A stretch of 31,820 nucleotides of DNA. It comes from CAINVV01 sp964506325. GTDB lineage: Bacteria > Bacteroidota > Bacteroidia > Bacteroidales > Prolixibacteraceae. The DNA is taken from the NCBI GenBank assembly GCA_964506325.1, contig CAZDLO010000040.1, forward strand, positions 1 through 31,820, given 5' to 3'. Numbering within the stretch: the first letter of the stretch is position 1; every line of letters begins with the position of its first letter. The notes under the pieces were generated by a model that saw nothing but the letters and a program-made list of their open reading frames with translations, did no database searches and was not told the DNA's origin. This document shows positions 1-8,325 of the stretch, in pieces. Both the position numbers and the translations under genes were made by a program.

Positions 1-28
1 TACGAAATTAGCACACTGACGTTTCAAA

Positions 29-394
29 TCAATTCATTGTGACTTTCAGCACATCTTCAATTGCACTGATAAAGCTTGCCTTTGGCAGCGCTCCCTGGGC
101 CATTTGTGGTTGTCCTTCAAGCGGAATAAAAAGAAGAGATGGGATACTCTGAATTCCAAACATGCCGGCCAGTTCACGTTGTTCTTCAGTGTTAACTTTA
201 TAGATGTTCAGTTTGGTGCCATAATTTTCCTGCAATTCTTCCAGTATTGGGGCAACCATTTTGCAAGGAGAACACCAGTCTGCGTAGAAATCTATGATTG
301 CTGGAGCTGTTCCTTCGAATTTCCAATCTTTGTTTTCTTCAAAATTAAATACCTTTTCCTTGAATGAGTCCAGAGTTAAATGTTCGAGTGCCAT
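29..394 (-). CDS. trxA: Thioredoxin
   Basis: This 121-residue protein is a cytoplasmic thioredoxin, which reduces protein disulfides using electrons from thioredoxin reductase. The active site reads WCSPCK, with the redox cysteines at residues 41 and 44, preceded by the usual FYADW strand. The cis-proline loop is the SIP in GIQSIPSL. The length is only slightly above the usual ~105-110 residues, with a short N-terminal extension and no signal peptide. The middle residue of the motif is Ser where the canonical protein has Gly (CGPC), which may shift the redox potential. It is transcribed away from the MarR-type gene across a 167-base AT-rich spacer. The family assignment is firm; its place in a particular pathway is not shown by the sequence. 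Confidence 0.95.
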   Translation of the reverse strand: MALEHLTLDSFKEKVFNFEENKDWKFEGTAPAIIDFYADWCSPCKMVAPILEELQENYGTKLNIYKVNTEEQRELAGMFGIQSIPSLLFIPLEGQPQMAQGALPKASFISAIEDVLKVTMN

Positions 395-443
395 ACTATT
401 TTTTGTTTAATTATTAAATTTGCTACTAACAATTATTTTCATG

Positions 444-451
444 CAAAAGTA
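444..451 (-). promoter_or_regulatory. Candidate -7 box for thioredoxin
   Basis: Read on the minus strand this is TACTTTTG, which fits the Bacteroidota -7 consensus TAnnTTTG. It would give a leader of roughly 40 bases before the thioredoxin ATG at 394. No TTTG box stands at the usual 19-21 base spacing, so support is partial. Confidence 0.35.
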
Positions 452-493
452 AATTATATTTTCAATAAAAAAAACTTTTCAATAAAAATATTT

Positions 494-512
494 GCTATTA
501 GCATAAAATGCT
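494..512. promoter_or_regulatory. Overlapping palindromes, candidate MarR operator
   Basis: Two small perfect inverted repeats overlap here: GCTA-T-TAGC at 494-502 and AGCAT-AAA-ATGCT at 500-512. The second one abuts the -33 box of the promoter facing the MarR-type gene. A repressor bound here would block that promoter, as is usual for autoregulated MarR proteins that lie divergent from a target. That the adjacent regulator binds here is inference. Confidence 0.4.
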
Positions 513-543
513 TTTGTAAATAATTGACTTATTAGTAGTTTTG
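513..543 (+). promoter_or_regulatory. Promoter of the MarR-type regulator gene
   Basis: A TTTG box at 513-516 is followed after exactly 19 bases by TAGTTTTG at 536-543. This fits the Bacteroidota promoter pattern TTTG-N19-21-TAnnTTTG. The expected transcript start near 549-550 lies about a dozen bases before the ATG at 562, which supports that start and implies a very short leader. Confidence 0.65.
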
Positions 544-561
544 TAAAAAATATATTTGATC

Positions 562-978
562 ATGGCAATTGAAATGGGTATTTTGGGTTTAGTCTATGAG
601 ATGAAGAGAAAATGCTCTGACATTGATGCTCAATTGATGGAGCATCTGCACCTGACTCAATCTGAATTGCTTTTCTTTAGTTCGCTTGATCAATGCACGG
701 GAATCAATAGTCCGGAGTTGGCCAGAAACATGGGTTTGTCACCCTCAAGAATTAGCAGGGTTATTGAGAAACTGGTTGTAGATGGTTATCTGGACCGAAA
801 TATTGATAAATCCGACCGAAGAGCAATAACCCTTTGTCTGACAGAAAACGGTAAGAAAATCCGTTCTGAAATTGAAAAAAGCAGGCAGGAATGTGAAGCA
901 AAACTACTTCAGGTTATACCTGATACGGATGTAGAAAAATTCAGGGATATTATATCCAGGATGATCAAGGAGTTGTAG
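562..978 (+). CDS. MarR family transcriptional regulator
   Basis: This 138-residue protein is a winged-helix DNA-binding regulator of the MarR family, which usually act as dimeric repressors that respond to small phenolic or oxidative signals. The core shows the recognition region GINSPELARNMGLSPSRISRVIEKL, here given in two parts (GINSPELARNMGL, then SPSRISRVIEKL), followed by the wing DGYLDRNIDKSDRRA with its typical Asp-Arg-Arg. The start is taken at ATG 562; a TTG two codons upstream is possible but sits closer to the predicted transcript start. The gene is divergent from thioredoxin and converges on the small HTH gene with only 3 bases between stop codons. The upstream palindromes suggest autoregulation. 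The ligand and targets cannot be read from the sequence. Confidence 0.88.
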   Translation: MAIEMGILGLVYEMKRKCSDIDAQLMEHLHLTQSELLFFSSLDQCTGINSPELARNMGLSPSRISRVIEKLVVDGYLDRNIDKSDRRAITLCLTENGKKIRSEIEKSRQECEAKLLQVIPDTDVEKFRDIISRMIKEL

Positions 979-981
979 GAT

Positions 982-1254
982 TTACCCTTGCAGTATTTCC
1001 TTACAGCTATTGGCATTGATCACTTTTAGGGAGTAGCTTACCAGCAATTCCTTGTTGTCATTGTAGAAATAAGTTTTCAGTGACCGGCTGTATCTGATGG
1101 CCATACCATAATGTTCAATTTCACTGAGATACCTGAAAAGATGGCTTGTGCTGATACCAATCATAAGGGAAAATTCTGCAGGCGTTCCTGTTTGACCAGT
1201 TCTGATAAGCTGGTTCATTTTTTTTATTCGCTCAAAATGCTCAGTTAGCTTCAT
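982..1254 (-). CDS. Small helix-turn-helix protein, cotranscribed with the peptide exporter
   Basis: This 90-residue protein has an N-terminal part typical of a short winged helix-turn-helix: ERIKKMNQLIRTGQTGTPAE, then SLMIGISTSHLFRYLSEIEH, then an aromatic wing with YSRSLKTYFY. It resembles the small DeoR/HTH_11-like proteins often found beside bacteriocin-type precursor genes and their exporters in Bacteroidota. Its start codon lies inside the end of the C39 ABC transporter gene (14-base overlap), so the two are probably translationally coupled. It could control expression of exported peptides whose genes are not visible here. The HTH fold is likely; the regulatory role is inference. Confidence 0.65.
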   Translation of the reverse strand: MKLTEHFERIKKMNQLIRTGQTGTPAEFSLMIGISTSHLFRYLSEIEHYGMAIRYSRSLKTYFYNDNKELLVSYSLKVINANSCKEILQG

Positions 1255-3451
1255 GATAGATCTCCTGATTTCGGTAAGTATTATTTATTGCTTCGATTTT
1301 TCCAGGAAAGGGTAATTGTTTCTGCCACATCTCATAATATTTGCCCTTTTTCTGCCACAAATATGGATGTGTGCCCTCCTCTACGATAGTCCCCCTTTCC
1401 ATTACGGCTATGTGATCTGCCTGGATCACAGTACTTAGCCGGTGTGCAATAACAAGAATTGTTTTCCCTTTTATTTTTAACCGGTCTATAGTTTCCTGAA
1501 CAAATTGTTCAGCCTCGTTGTCGAGGGAAGATGTTGCCTCATCAAACAGTAATATTTCGGGATCACGGTAAAGTGCCCGTGCGATAGCAATTCTTTGTTT
1601 TTCACCACCCGAGAGGGATGCGCCATTTTCACCGATCCTTGTATTATATCCGTCAGGGAGTTTTTCAATAAAAGACTGCATCCCCAGGGAGTGCATTATG
1701 GCCCTTATTTTCTCCTGGTTCGGAGTTGCCTCACCGATGGCTATATTTTCAGCCAGCGTGCCTGCAAACATATCCATATGCTGTGGTACGACTCCTATTT
1801 GTTTTCTAAGACTTACAGTTGAATAGCTATCGATGTCAGTTCCCCCAATTGAGATATTACCTGAGAGCAGCGGATACAGTTTTAGTACAAGGGACACCAT
1901 GGTTGATTTACCTGAACCACTTTCACCCACAACTGCCGTAATCTTTCCTTTCTTAATACTAAATGTAAAGCGATTAAATACATCATTCCTTGTGCCGTAC
2001 GTAAAATTTACATCACAGAATTCTATGTCACCATTCTTCTCCTGAGGGAATTCAGGTTTGTTTTCATTGGCCTCCTGGTCCAGATCCATAATTTCAAAGA
2101 GTCTGTCAGCTGCAATCAAGGCATTCTGGACTGCTTTATTCATTCCAACCAGGTTAGATGCAGGTCCGGTAAAATAGACCGCAATAGCATAGAAGGATAA
2201 TAATTCGCCCGGTGTAATTATTTGCTTAACGACGTAAAATGCGCCAATCCATAACAGAATCACGGTCATTGCCCTGCTTGTTAGTTCCGTTCCTGCAGAA
2301 GTGAACAGGCTGTTGGTTGAGGAGTGGAATGTTGATTTGAGCAAATTCCCGAACCTGGTCTCTGTTTTCAGGTTGGAATATTTTTCCAAACCAAATTCTT
2401 TTATCGTCCTGACAGAATTGAGTGATTCTACCAACTGACTTTCCAGTTCAGCTGAATCTTCCATCAGTTTGCGCTCTCCTTTTTTGTTTAGTTTGTTGGA
2501 AATGAAATATATAACTCCATAAATCGGGATGATGGCCGATACGATCAGGGCAAGTTTCCAACTATACATAAACATTAATCCAAAAGAGAAGACTACGATA
2601 AAGAGGCTGACCAGCAATGATATGGCTATGTCATTTATAAATGCCCTGATTTTCACTGCGTCATTTATTCTTGAAATGATTTCCCCAACCCGCATTGAGT
2701 CGAAAAAGTATTGAGGCAGTTTTAGCAAATGATTGTAGTATCCGAGGATCAAAGTGGTGTCGATTTTTTGTCCTGTTTTCAATACCAGAAAATTTTTTGT
2801 TATTCCAATGAATACCTGGAATAGAATCAGGATCAACATGGTCATGCTCAGAAGATTCAATGAACTGGTATTGCGATCCACCAAAACGAGATCAGTAATT
2901 TTCTGAATATAAATAGAAGTTGATAATCCAAGAACCGTGTATATTATTGCACCCAGAAGTGCCTGAAGCAGAATGACCTGGTGCGGTCTGAGCAAGGAAA
3001 CAAACCTTTTGCAGACAGGGATTGTAAGGTCTTTTGGTTGAAAATCAGGACCCGGGGAAAGAAGAATAATCACACCTGTCCAGATATCATTAAACTCCTT
3101 GTAAGATAATTTGTGCATCGCACCATCAGCAGGATCCATGTAATCTACACGACCAGGTTTCAGATGATAGATTACGACAAAATGAAGCAGGGTTTGATTC
3201 AAAATAACATGTGCGATCACAGGGCAATTGACAGTATGGAGATCTTCAATTCTGCCCTTTACTCCCTTGGCTGAAAACCCAAGGTTCCCTGCGGCCTTTA
3301 TGAGTCCCCAGGCACTGGTTCCTTGTTGATCAGTGCCTGCCATCAACCGGATTCTGGACACCGGAATACCTAGCTTGAAGTGAGCCGCAACAGAGGCAAG
3401 GCAGGCAGCTCCACAATCGGAAATGTCCCGTTGTTTGATGTTTTTTCTCAT
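1241..3451 (-). CDS. C39-peptidase-containing ABC transporter (PCAT), peptide maturation and export
   Basis: This 736-residue inner-membrane protein would cut off double-glycine leaders and export the mature peptide with ATP. Residues 1-130 are a C39 peptidase: oxyanion Gln7, catalytic Cys13 in DCGAACL, His90 in HFVVIYH and Asp106 in DPADG, so the triad is intact. An ABC transmembrane domain follows (about 155-440, several hydrophobic helices). The nucleotide-binding domain has Walker A GESGSGKST (509-517), signature LSGGE (613-617), Walker B with FDE (632-638) and the H-loop His670. All catalytic parts are present, so it looks functional. No HlyD-type partner and no precursor with a GG leader were found beside it. 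Only the small HTH gene is linked, by a 14-base overlap. The substrate is unknown. Confidence 0.93.
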   Translation of the reverse strand: MRKNIKQRDISDCGAACLASVAAHFKLGIPVSRIRLMAGTDQQGTSAWGLIKAAGNLGFSAKGVKGRIEDLHTVNCPVIAHVILNQTLLHFVVIYHLKPGRVDYMDPADGAMHKLSYKEFNDIWTGVIILLSPGPDFQPKDLTIPVCKRFVSLLRPHQVILLQALLGAIIYTVLGLSTSIYIQKITDLVLVDRNTSSLNLLSMTMLILILFQVFIGITKNFLVLKTGQKIDTTLILGYYNHLLKLPQYFFDSMRVGEIISRINDAVKIRAFINDIAISLLVSLFIVVFSFGLMFMYSWKLALIVSAIIPIYGVIYFISNKLNKKGERKLMEDSAELESQLVESLNSVRTIKEFGLEKYSNLKTETRFGNLLKSTFHSSTNSLFTSAGTELTSRAMTVILLWIGAFYVVKQIITPGELLSFYAIAVYFTGPASNLVGMNKAVQNALIAADRLFEIMDLDQEANENKPEFPQEKNGDIEFCDVNFTYGTRNDVFNRFTFSIKKGKITAVVGESGSGKSTMVSLVLKLYPLLSGNISIGGTDIDSYSTVSLRKQIGVVPQHMDMFAGTLAENIAIGEATPNQEKIRAIMHSLGMQSFIEKLPDGYNTRIGENGASLSGGEKQRIAIARALYRDPEILLFDEATSSLDNEAEQFVQETIDRLKIKGKTILVIAHRLSTVIQADHIAVMERGTIVEEGTHPYLWQKKGKYYEMWQKQLPFPGKIEAINNTYRNQEIYHEAN

Positions 3452-3945
3452 ACTTCAATTCGAGGGTAATTTCATTTCAATGGATTCAGGCAGATCTTTA
3501 AAAAGATATGTATTCGGCAAACTTTTCTATGGAAGGCATTTTCATCCTTTTTTGGATTTTTATAGGGTAGGACTTCTGCCAGTGAAGTTGGATCCTTTAC
3601 TTCTTTCCTGAATTTCAGCAGAGGAATATGGATGGGCTTGTCATTTTATCTTTTCTGGCAGATTGCTTTTAGTAAGTTAAGGCAAAAATGAGAGAATAAA
3701 GAATGGGGACTCTACTTTTTGGAATTTCCCTGGTGCTTGTATCCTCTAAAGTTGTTAAATTTGCGGTTCACGCGAAGGAAAGTATGGAAAACCATGCTTT
3801 GGAACCTTCTTCTTAATGGAGAGGTATTGTGGCATGTCTGACTTGTAAGCATGAATATTGACTGCCAAACGGATAATTGGAACTATTGTAATTTGTATTT
3901 ATTTTTCAAACTCTATTATATTATTACTTTAATAATCAACTAAAA
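3452..3945. other. Intergenic region between exporter and fucI
   Basis: This 494-base divergent spacer holds no convincing gene. Several short open frames exist. The longest on the minus strand, at 3712-3852, would give a basic 46-residue peptide ending GYKHQGNSKK, with no GG leader. A second minus-strand frame near 3460-3650 reads protein-like (for example LLKFRKEVKDPTSLAEVLPY) but has no start codon and is probably a remnant or chance. A -7-like box for fucI lies at 3756-3763. No double-glycine precursor was found on either strand. Confidence 0.5.
3756..3763 (+). promoter_or_regulatory. Candidate -7 box for fucI
   Basis: TAAATTTG followed by CGG fits the Bacteroidota -7 consensus TAnnTTTG. 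It would leave a leader of about 175 bases before fucI. The best upstream TTG (3737-3739) is only 16 bases away, so the -33 element is not canonical. A nearer promoter in the AT-rich 3885-3935 stretch cannot be excluded. Confidence 0.3.
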
Positions 3946-5736
3946 ATGGCTACGAACAGATTGATTGGAGAACTGCCCAAAGTAGGAATCAGGCCCGTTA
4001 TTGACGGACGTCTGCGGGGTGTAAGAGAATCTCTTGAGAAGCAAACGATGGATATGGCACAGGCGGCTGCGCAACTTATCACTGAAAATCTCAGGTTTCC
4101 CAATGGTGAAAAAATCGAATGCGTCATTGCCGATTCAACCATTGGCGGAGTTGCTGAGGCTGCCATGTGTGCGGAGAAGTTTGCCCGTTCAGGAGTTGGA
4201 GTATCACTAACCGTTTCTCCCTGCTGGTGCTACGGCACTGAGGTAATGGATACAGATCCATTGATCCCGAAGGCTGTATGGGGTTTCAACGGCACTGAAA
4301 GGCCGGGAGCAGTATACCTGGCTGCCGCCCTGGCAGGGTATGCCCAGAAGGGCCTTCCTGCGTTTGGGATTTATGGGCATGATGTTCAGGACAAAAAGGA
4401 TATGAGCATTCCCGGAGATGTGAAGGAAAAGATTTTAAGGTTTGTCAAAGCAGGTCTTGCAGTAGCACAAATGAAGAATAAATCCTACCTGTCACTTGGC
4501 GGAATGTCGATGGGTATCGCAGGTTCGTATGTAGACCAGGAATTTTTACTTGATTATTTGGGCGTACGTACTGAGGTGATTGACATGTCGGAACTTGTCC
4601 GCCGTGCCGAGCAAGGTATTTATGATCATGCCGAATATGAAAAGGCACTGGCCTGGGTGAAGAAGAACTGCAAAGAGGGGAAAGATTACAATGCCCCTGA
4701 AAAACAGGCTTCCCGCGAACGCAAAGACTGGGAGTGGGAGATGGTTGTGAAAATGACACTTTCCGCAAGAGACCTGATGATAGGAAACCCCAAATTGAAA
4801 GAGATAGGTTTTGGAGAAGAAGCATTGGGACACAATGCCATCATGGGTGGATTCCAGGGACAACGACAGTGGACAGATCACCTTCCCAACGGTGATTTCA
4901 TGGAGGCTATCCTTAACTCTTCCTTCGACTGGAACGGCATTCGCGAGGCCTTTGTTTTTGCCACCGAAAATGACTCTTTGAATGGTGTAGCTATGTTGTT
5001 TGGCCATTTATTGACAAACACAGCCCAGATATTCTCTGATGTTCGCACTTACTGGAGCCCGGACGCTGTTGAGCGTGTTACCGGTAAAAAACTGTCAGGA
5101 AAAGCATCCGGAGGTATCATCCACCTGATAAATTCAGGTTCAACCACCCTGGATGCGACCGGCAAGCAAAAGCAGGACGGTCAGTCGTTAATGAAGCCTT
5201 TCTGGGAAATTTCAGAGGCGGAAGCAAAAGCCTGCCTGGATGCAACAGACTGGGCACCTGCCGATCTTGGATATTTCCGCGGAGGCGGTTACTCCTCACA
5301 CTTCAAGACTGAAGGTGAGATGCCGGTGACGATGAGTCGTGTGAACCTGATAAAGGGAATTGGACCCGTACTTCAAATTGCAGAAGGATGGACCATTGAT
5401 CTTCCGGATGATGTTCACAAGACGCTGGATGAGCGAACTAACCCGACATGGCCAACCACCTGGTTTGCTCCGAGAGTGAACGGAGAAGGCGCTTTTACGG
5501 ATGTTTACAGCGTAATGGCCAACTGGGGAGCTAATCACGGGGCTATCAGCTATGGCCACATCGGTGCTGATCTGATCTCCCTGGCTTCAATGCTGAGAAT
5601 ACCTGTTTGTATGCATAATGTGCCGGAAAGTAAGATGTTCCGTCCTGCAGCATGGAGTGCCTTCGGAATGGAGAAGGAGGGTTCGGATTACCGTGCATGT
5701 GCTACTTACGGACCACTCTACGGCAAAACAAGATAA
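3946..5736 (+). CDS. fucI: L-fucose isomerase
   Basis: This 596-residue cytoplasmic enzyme converts L-fucose to L-fuculose (and D-arabinose to D-ribulose) using a Mn2+ ion, the first catabolic step for fucose. It is collinear with the E. coli enzyme (591 residues). The metal ligands and catalytic residues appear as Glu341 in ATENDSLNG, Asp365 in SDVRTYWSP and His531 in ANHGA, matching the known Glu337, Asp361 and His528 with a constant small offset. The C-terminal FRPAAWSAFGMEKEGSDYR region is also typical. ATG 3946 is the natural start. A terminator directly follows, so it is probably a single-gene unit. It heads the fucose block, but no L-fuculokinase or aldolase follows. Confidence 0.97.
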   Translation: MATNRLIGELPKVGIRPVIDGRLRGVRESLEKQTMDMAQAAAQLITENLRFPNGEKIECVIADSTIGGVAEAAMCAEKFARSGVGVSLTVSPCWCYGTEVMDTDPLIPKAVWGFNGTERPGAVYLAAALAGYAQKGLPAFGIYGHDVQDKKDMSIPGDVKEKILRFVKAGLAVAQMKNKSYLSLGGMSMGIAGSYVDQEFLLDYLGVRTEVIDMSELVRRAEQGIYDHAEYEKALAWVKKNCKEGKDYNAPEKQASRERKDWEWEMVVKMTLSARDLMIGNPKLKEIGFGEEALGHNAIMGGFQGQRQWTDHLPNGDFMEAILNSSFDWNGIREAFVFATENDSLNGVAMLFGHLLTNTAQIFSDVRTYWSPDAVERVTGKKLSGKASGGIIHLINSGSTTLDATGKQKQDGQSLMKPFWEISEAEAKACLDATDWAPADLGYFRGGGYSSHFKTEGEMPVTMSRVNLIKGIGPVLQIAEGWTIDLPDDVHKTLDERTNPTWPTTWFAPRVNGEGAFTDVYSVMANWGANHGAISYGHIGADLISLASMLRIPVCMHNVPESKMFRPAAWSAFGMEKEGSDYRACATYGPLYGKTR

Positions 5737-5761
5737 TTCAGAATCAGCAATATTGTTTTGG

Positions 5762-5795
5762 AAAACCGGAAGAAATCTATTCTCCGGTTTTTTTT
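5762..5795 (+). terminator. Intrinsic terminator of fucI
   Basis: A perfect 9-bp stem (AAAACCGGA at 5762-5770 with TCCGGTTTT at 5783-5791), a 12-base loop, and a run of eight T ending at 5795. It lies 26 bases after the fucI stop and separates fucI from the next gene, which therefore needs its own promoter. Confidence 0.85.
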
Positions 5796-5877
5796 ATGCC
5801 GCTTTTTATAACATATCTCACTCATTCTCGTTTAAAAGTACTGTCATGCATTGTATGTTGTCAGTTAATTTTTGTGG

Positions 5878-8259
5878 ATGAGTTTGAAAGTGTCTTTAAA
5901 TCAAGATGGGTTTTCCAAAAAGAGTGTCCTGAAGGATTATTATACCGTCTATCTCAGCCGGCAACTCAGTATTCTGGGCCGGAAGGAGGTGCACCTGGGC
6001 AGGGCTCCATTTGGTATTTTTGGAGATGGAAAGGAGCTGGCTCAGGTAGCCTATGTCAAGAATTTTCGCGTAGGAGACTGGCGTTCAGGTTACTATCGTG
6101 ATCAGACTTTTATGCTTGCTGCCGGGATGATGACGCCGACAGAATTTTTTTCCCAACTTTTCGGGGATACCAATACCATCAACAATCCATCTACCGGAGG
6201 AAGGAATTTCAACAATCATCATTCAACTGCCAATATTAATCCTTCCGGGGAGATGAAAGATTTGGCCCTGATGAAAAATTCTGCTGCTGATCTTTCTCCA
6301 ACCGCCGGCCAGATTCCGCGCCTTTTGGGTTTGGCTCAGGCGTCAAAGCTTGTCAGGAATCATCCTGAATTTGCCCCATTTACAACTGGCAAGATCACAG
6401 GTAATGAGGTTGCATTTGGCTCCATTGGAGAGTCCAGTACCTCCGAAGGGATGTTTTTCGAAACCATTAATGCTGCCTGTGTTTTACAGGTTCCACTGGC
6501 GATGGCGATATGGGACAATGGTTATGGCATAAGTGTTCCGGTAGATCTGCAAACAGCCAAAGGGAGCATTTCCAAAGCCCTGAAAGGATTTGAAGCCGAT
6601 CTTAACGACCCTGGGTGCAAAATATATTCGTGCAAAGGTTGGGATTATCCTTGCTTGGTCAGGACTTTTGAGGAGGGTATTGCCCTGTGCCGGTCAGAAC
6701 ATATCCCGGTTATATTTCACATCGATGAATTGACCCAGCCTCTGGGTCATTCAACCTCAGGTTCACATGAACGTTACAAAAGTGGCGAACGGTTGCAATG
6801 GGAGCAGGATTTTGATCCTGTCGTTAAATTCAAGGAGTGGATACTCTCAGAAGGTTTTACAAATTTGGAGGGACTGATACAGATCGAGGAGGAAGCGTCT
6901 AAAGAGGCCAGAGTCGCCCGTGACCTTGCCTGGCGTAATTATGTTGCCGGATTTGAAGCGGAGAGTGGTACATTGAAGGAGATAGTTGTTTCCACAGCGA
7001 ATAGTAATGAACAGTTTTCAACCAAACCGGCTGAGTTAAGGGCTTTGTTGAAAGCGGCTTACCCAACAAGGAAAGCGTTTATCAGGTTTGCAAGATCTTT
7101 GCACCGGGCGATCAAAGGCAATTCCTCCCTCCAGGAGCAGGACCAGCTGCTGGCGGCATGGATAAAGAATTCAGAAGAGATTGGGGAAAGGTTGTTCAGT
7201 ATTCCTCAGACAAAAGATTCGAAAAAAAATTCTGCCAAAGATCTGCCAAAAGTAATTTACAGCAACGATCCGGAATGGGTAACCGGATCAGAACTACTGA
7301 ACCGGAATTTTGACCTGCTGCTGCAAAAATATCCGTTGATGCTCTCCTTCGGAGAAGATACAGGAGTTTTAGGCGGTGTCAATCAGGAGACCAGGGGCTT
7401 GTCCGAGAAATTTGGTCTTCACCGCGTTTTCGATACCGGAATCCGTGAGACCACCATTATCGGGCAGGGAATAGGCCTGGCCCTGAGGGGTTTTAAACCA
7501 ATTGCCGAGATTCAATACCTTGATTATCTCATTTATGCTCTTCCAACTTTGGCAGACGATCTTTCTACTTTGAACTACCGTACCTGCGGAAGGCAGATTG
7601 CACCCCTGATTATCCGTACCCGGGGGCATCAGTTACAGGGTATGTGGCATTCCGGTTCTCCCATGAGTATGTTGCTTGGATCGATGAGAGGAATTCATCT
7701 TTGTGTGCCAAGAAATATGGCGCAGGCAGCAGGATTTTACAATACCCTCCTCAAGGGAGATGAACCAGCCCTGGTAGTTGAGCCCTTGAAGGGATATTAT
7801 GTGCGGGAGATGCTTCCTGAAAACATCGGGGAATATTGTGTGCCATTGGGTATGCCGGAGATTCTTTCGGAGGGGACTGATCTGACACTGGTTACCTATG
7901 GCTGGAATGTGTCTATTGCGCAGGAGGCCATTAGCTTACTGAAGCCGATGGGAATATCCATCGAATTGATAGATGTTCAGACACTCGCACCGTTCGATAC
8001 GGGGAATATTATTTCAAAATCCCTCCAAAAGACCAATCGCCTTGTCCTGCTGGATGAGGATGTTCCCGGAGGTGGCACGGGGTACATGCTTCAAAAGATC
8101 CTTGAGCAGGATGATGCATTTTTTGCCCTGGATGAGAAGCCTCTGGTTATTTCTGCCAAAGATCATCGTGGTGCCTACGGTACCGATGGGGAATATTTTT
8201 CCAAACCCAATGCGGATAGTGTAGTTGAGGCTATTTCAGGGATGATGAGGGGATATTGA
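5878..8259 (+). CDS. Fused 2-oxoacid dehydrogenase E1 component, alpha plus beta
   Basis: This 793-residue protein joins the two thiamine-diphosphate-dependent E1 subunits that decarboxylate pyruvate or branched-chain 2-oxoacids and pass the acyl group to lipoyl-E2. The alpha half (to about residue 390) holds the ThDP region from GSIGESSTSEG to WDNGYG (about 181-216). The beta half (about 460 on) starts at LSFGEDTGVLGG and contains FDTGIRETTIIGQGIG and the RTRGHQLQGMWHSGSP loop. The start is ATG 5878; a TTG two codons earlier is less likely. No E2 or E3 gene is near, so it must work with partners encoded elsewhere. Fused E1 genes of this type are known in Bacteroidota. The substrate is not decided by the sequence, and its place among fucose genes may be chance. 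Confidence 0.92.
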   Translation: MSLKVSLNQDGFSKKSVLKDYYTVYLSRQLSILGRKEVHLGRAPFGIFGDGKELAQVAYVKNFRVGDWRSGYYRDQTFMLAAGMMTPTEFFSQLFGDTNTINNPSTGGRNFNNHHSTANINPSGEMKDLALMKNSAADLSPTAGQIPRLLGLAQASKLVRNHPEFAPFTTGKITGNEVAFGSIGESSTSEGMFFETINAACVLQVPLAMAIWDNGYGISVPVDLQTAKGSISKALKGFEADLNDPGCKIYSCKGWDYPCLVRTFEEGIALCRSEHIPVIFHIDELTQPLGHSTSGSHERYKSGERLQWEQDFDPVVKFKEWILSEGFTNLEGLIQIEEEASKEARVARDLAWRNYVAGFEAESGTLKEIVVSTANSNEQFSTKPAELRALLKAAYPTRKAFIRFARSLHRAIKGNSSLQEQDQLLAAWIKNSEEIGERLFSIPQTKDSKKNSAKDLPKVIYSNDPEWVTGSELLNRNFDLLLQKYPLMLSFGEDTGVLGGVNQETRGLSEKFGLHRVFDTGIRETTIIGQGIGLALRGFKPIAEIQYLDYLIYALPTLADDLSTLNYRTCGRQIAPLIIRTRGHQLQGMWHSGSPMSMLLGSMRGIHLCVPRNMAQAAGFYNTLLKGDEPALVVEPLKGYYVREMLPENIGEYCVPLGMPEILSEGTDLTLVTYGWNVSIAQEAISLLKPMGISIELIDVQTLAPFDTGNIISKSLQKTNRLVLLDEDVPGGGTGYMLQKILEQDDAFFALDEKPLVISAKDHRGAYGTDGEYFSKPNADSVVEAISGMMRGY

Positions 8260-8325
8260 CAGATCCGTAATGGAATGCCAAATGGTTCGGAAAAAATGAA
8301 TGATCCGAAATATAACAAAATGCTT

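Noticed and set aside
8286..8309. Small hairpin TTCGGA/TCCGAA between the E1 and LacI-type genes
   Set aside because: Only a 6-bp stem with a 12-base loop and no T run on either strand; too weak to call a terminator between these convergent genes.
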